A stretch of DNA of 5,881 nucleotides from an uncultured Bacilli bacterium (lineage in GTDB: Bacteria; Bacillota_I; Bacilli_A; RF39; UBA660), in contig CANQAF010000059.1 of NCBI GenBank assembly GCA_947588975.1, forward strand, positions 1 to 5,881, written 5' to 3'. This document shows positions 4,919-5,881 of the stretch, piece by piece. The translations under genes and the position numbers were made by a program. The first letter of the stretch is position 1, and the number at the start of each line of letters is the position of its first letter. The notes under the pieces are model-generated. The model ran no database searches, had not been told where the DNA came from, and worked only from the letters and a program-made list of their open reading frames with translations.

Positions 4919-4941
4919 ACTCGGATTTTTGTCCGAGTTTT
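4919..4941 (+). terminator. Terminator-like hairpin, cassette copy 2
   Basis: ACTCGGA (4919-4925) pairs with TCCGAGT (4932-4938). A further U-G pair leaves a UUUU tetraloop, and TTTT (4938-4941) follows before AAAATGT. It lies 79 nt after the HD gene and plausibly ends that operon. Hairpin ends, the downstream TTTTAAAATGT and the distance to the next -10 match copy 1 at 1110-1161. Confidence 0.65.
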
Positions 4942-4966
4942 AAAATGTATATTTATATGTTATAAT
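4938..4966 (+). promoter_or_regulatory. Promoter for the sirtuin gene (extended -10)
   Basis: TGTTATAAT carries an extended -10 (TATAAT 4961-4966). The region 17 nt upstream is TTTTAA (4938-4943), again the hairpin's U-tract. The predicted start near 4973 gives a short leader of about 25 nt before the ATG at 4998. Confidence 0.65.
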
Positions 4967-4997
4967 ACATTTAAAATAATGATATAAGGTGAATAGT

Positions 4998-5717
4998 ATG
5001 CGTGAAATCGAATTATTACAAAAAATGATAGATGAGTCAAATCATATTGTTTTCTTTAGTGGAGCTGGTGTTTCAACGGATAGTGGCCTAAAAGATTTTA
5101 GAAGTAAAAATGGTCTATATCATATGAAAACAATTTACTCACCGGAGGATTTATTAAGTTCTAGAATGTTTTACCAACATCCTGATTTATTTTATCAATT
5201 TTATCAAGAAAATTTAAATTGCATCAATTCAAAACCTAATGTTACACATCTTTATTTAAAGAAACTAGAAGAAAAGGGGAAACTAAAAGCAATTGTAACA
5301 CAGAATATTGATGGTCTACATAAAAAAACAGGTAATCAAACCGTATATGAAATTCATGGAACTATATATAAAAATCATTGCATCAATTGTAATCAATTCT
5401 ATTCAGCAGAATATGTGATGAATGCACATGGGGTACCAAAATGTGATAAATGTGGCAGTATTATCAAACCTGATGTGGTATTATATGGTGAAATGTTACC
5501 AGAATGCTATGAAGATGCAAAATACGCTATTGCGAATGCAGATTTATTGATTGTAGCTGGCACGTCTTTGCTTGTCCAACCTGCTAGTAGTTTAGTACAG
5601 GTTTTCCATGGAAAAAATTTAGTAATTATCAATAATGATGTAACTCCATATGATGATAGGGCATCTTTGGTAATTCATGATAATTTAAGCTATGTCTTTC
5701 AACAACTGAAAACGTAA
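4998..5717 (+). CDS. cobB: Sirtuin, NAD-dependent protein deacylase
   Basis: This is a single-domain bacterial sirtuin of 239 residues, the usual size. It removes acyl groups from lysines using NAD, releasing nicotinamide and O-acyl-ADP-ribose. Visible motifs are the NAD-binding GAGVSTDSG (22-30) with DFRS (33-36), TQNIDGLH (101-108) with Gln102, Asn103 and Asp105, catalytic His120 in EIHGT, the zinc cysteines Cys128, Cys131, Cys149 and Cys152, KPDVVLYGE (157-165) and AGTSL (187-191). In the GxxDFR motif Lys32 sits where Pro is common; GLKDFR variants occur in Firmicutes sirtuins, so it is probably functional. I chose the ATG at 4998, with SD AAGG (4986-4989) 8 nt upstream; a GTG at 4989 would overlap that SD. 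Transcribed from its own promoter after the cassette hairpin, probably alone. The symbol follows general bacterial usage. Confidence 0.9.
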   Translation: MREIELLQKMIDESNHIVFFSGAGVSTDSGLKDFRSKNGLYHMKTIYSPEDLLSSRMFYQHPDLFYQFYQENLNCINSKPNVTHLYLKKLEEKGKLKAIVTQNIDGLHKKTGNQTVYEIHGTIYKNHCINCNQFYSAEYVMNAHGVPKCDKCGSIIKPDVVLYGEMLPECYEDAKYAIANADLLIVAGTSLLVQPASSLVQVFHGKNLVIINNDVTPYDDRASLVIHDNLSYVFQQLKT

Positions 5718-5788
5718 TTTTTAAAAATTTAACAATCATTTGAGATTGATTTCAAGATATCTATATTTTCTTATATGAAGCAAGATGC

Positions 5789-5850
5789 GATGAAAAAATC
5801 GAAAAAAATGAAACAGTTTAGTAGTTAGTAAATTTTTCGATTTTATCATT
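5789..5850. terminator. Long inverted repeat, probable bidirectional terminator
   Basis: ATGAAAAAATCGAAAAA (5790-5806) pairs with TTTTTCGATTTTATCAT (5833-5849) over 17 positions with one mismatch, around a 26-nt loop; a G-U pair extends it by one base. The A-rich arm and T-rich arm make it symmetric for both strands. It lies about 70 nt after the sirtuin stop and could serve that gene and a convergent gene beyond the window. No strong T-run follows the stem, and the long loop is unusual, so a mobile-element end is an alternative. Confidence 0.45.
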
Positions 5851-5881
5851 CATGGAATTGCAATCGTATTTGAAATATCAT

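Noticed and set aside
4989..5717. GTG start giving three more residues for the sirtuin
   Set aside because: The GTG overlaps the best SD (AAGG 4986-4989), which is ideally spaced for the ATG at 4998.
5850..5881. C-terminal end of a convergent - strand gene (TGA at 5850-5852)
   Set aside because: Only about ten codons are visible and another frame is also open. The position next to the hairpin is suggestive but not enough.
1..5881. CRISPR array, insertion sequence with transposase, rRNA or complete tRNA
   Set aside because: No regularly spaced direct repeats, transposase-like frame, or rRNA/tRNA structure was seen on either strand.

Overview
The window is very AT-rich, with A/T-loaded codons, TAA stops for every gene that ends here, TGG for Trp, strong purine-rich Shine-Dalgarno sites and repeated extended -10 (TGnTATAAT) promoters. 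This fits a low-GC Bacillota (Firmicutes) genome using the standard code, perhaps a gut Erysipelotrichia-like or Clostridia-like bacterium. Genus assignment is a guess. The first gene looks like the tail of a MobV-type plasmid mobilisation protein, so at least the left edge may be mobile-element DNA, and the rest has the mixed look of an accessory region.

Layout: (1) 1-206, C-terminal end of a putative Mob/Pre relaxase on +, closed by a 14-bp bidirectional terminator shared with (2) 236-940 on -, an unrecognised 234-residue protein with its own strong SD and extended -10 promoter. (3) 941-1236, a divergent intergenic region with back-to-back promoters, a possible ~105-nt structured RNA and a terminator-like hairpin fused to the promoter of (4) 1237-1845, a short class I glutamine amidotransferase-like hydrolase (peptidase C26/PuuD type). 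(5) 1934-2419, an unrecognised 161-residue protein. (6) 2420-2803, a gene-free stretch with a possible gene remnant, a possible second small RNA and a clear terminator. (7) 2804-4240 and 4244-4840, a tight two-gene operon: a HAD nucleotidase fused to a nucleoside hydrolase, followed by an HDIG-type phosphohydrolase. (8) 4919-4966, a second copy of the hairpin-promoter cassette, leading to (9) 4998-5717, a sirtuin NAD-dependent protein deacylase. (10) a long inverted repeat at the right edge.

The best functional unit is the operon in (7). One polypeptide combines a 5'-nucleotidase-type HAD domain, which would turn a nucleoside monophosphate into a nucleoside, with an inosine-uridine hydrolase-type domain, which would turn the nucleoside into base plus ribose. 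An HD phosphohydrolase follows 3 nt later. Together they could dismantle a nucleotide stepwise, for salvage, housecleaning or nucleotide depletion. The substrate cannot be read from sequence. The sirtuin next door consumes NAD and could be thematically related, but it has its own promoter.

The most unusual non-coding signal is the cassette found upstream of both the amidotransferase and the sirtuin genes. In each, a short GAGT-ended hairpin runs into TTTTAAAATGT with the -10 box at exactly the same distance. The copy at 1110 has no + strand gene upstream to terminate, so it may close a small RNA or act as a regulatory element.
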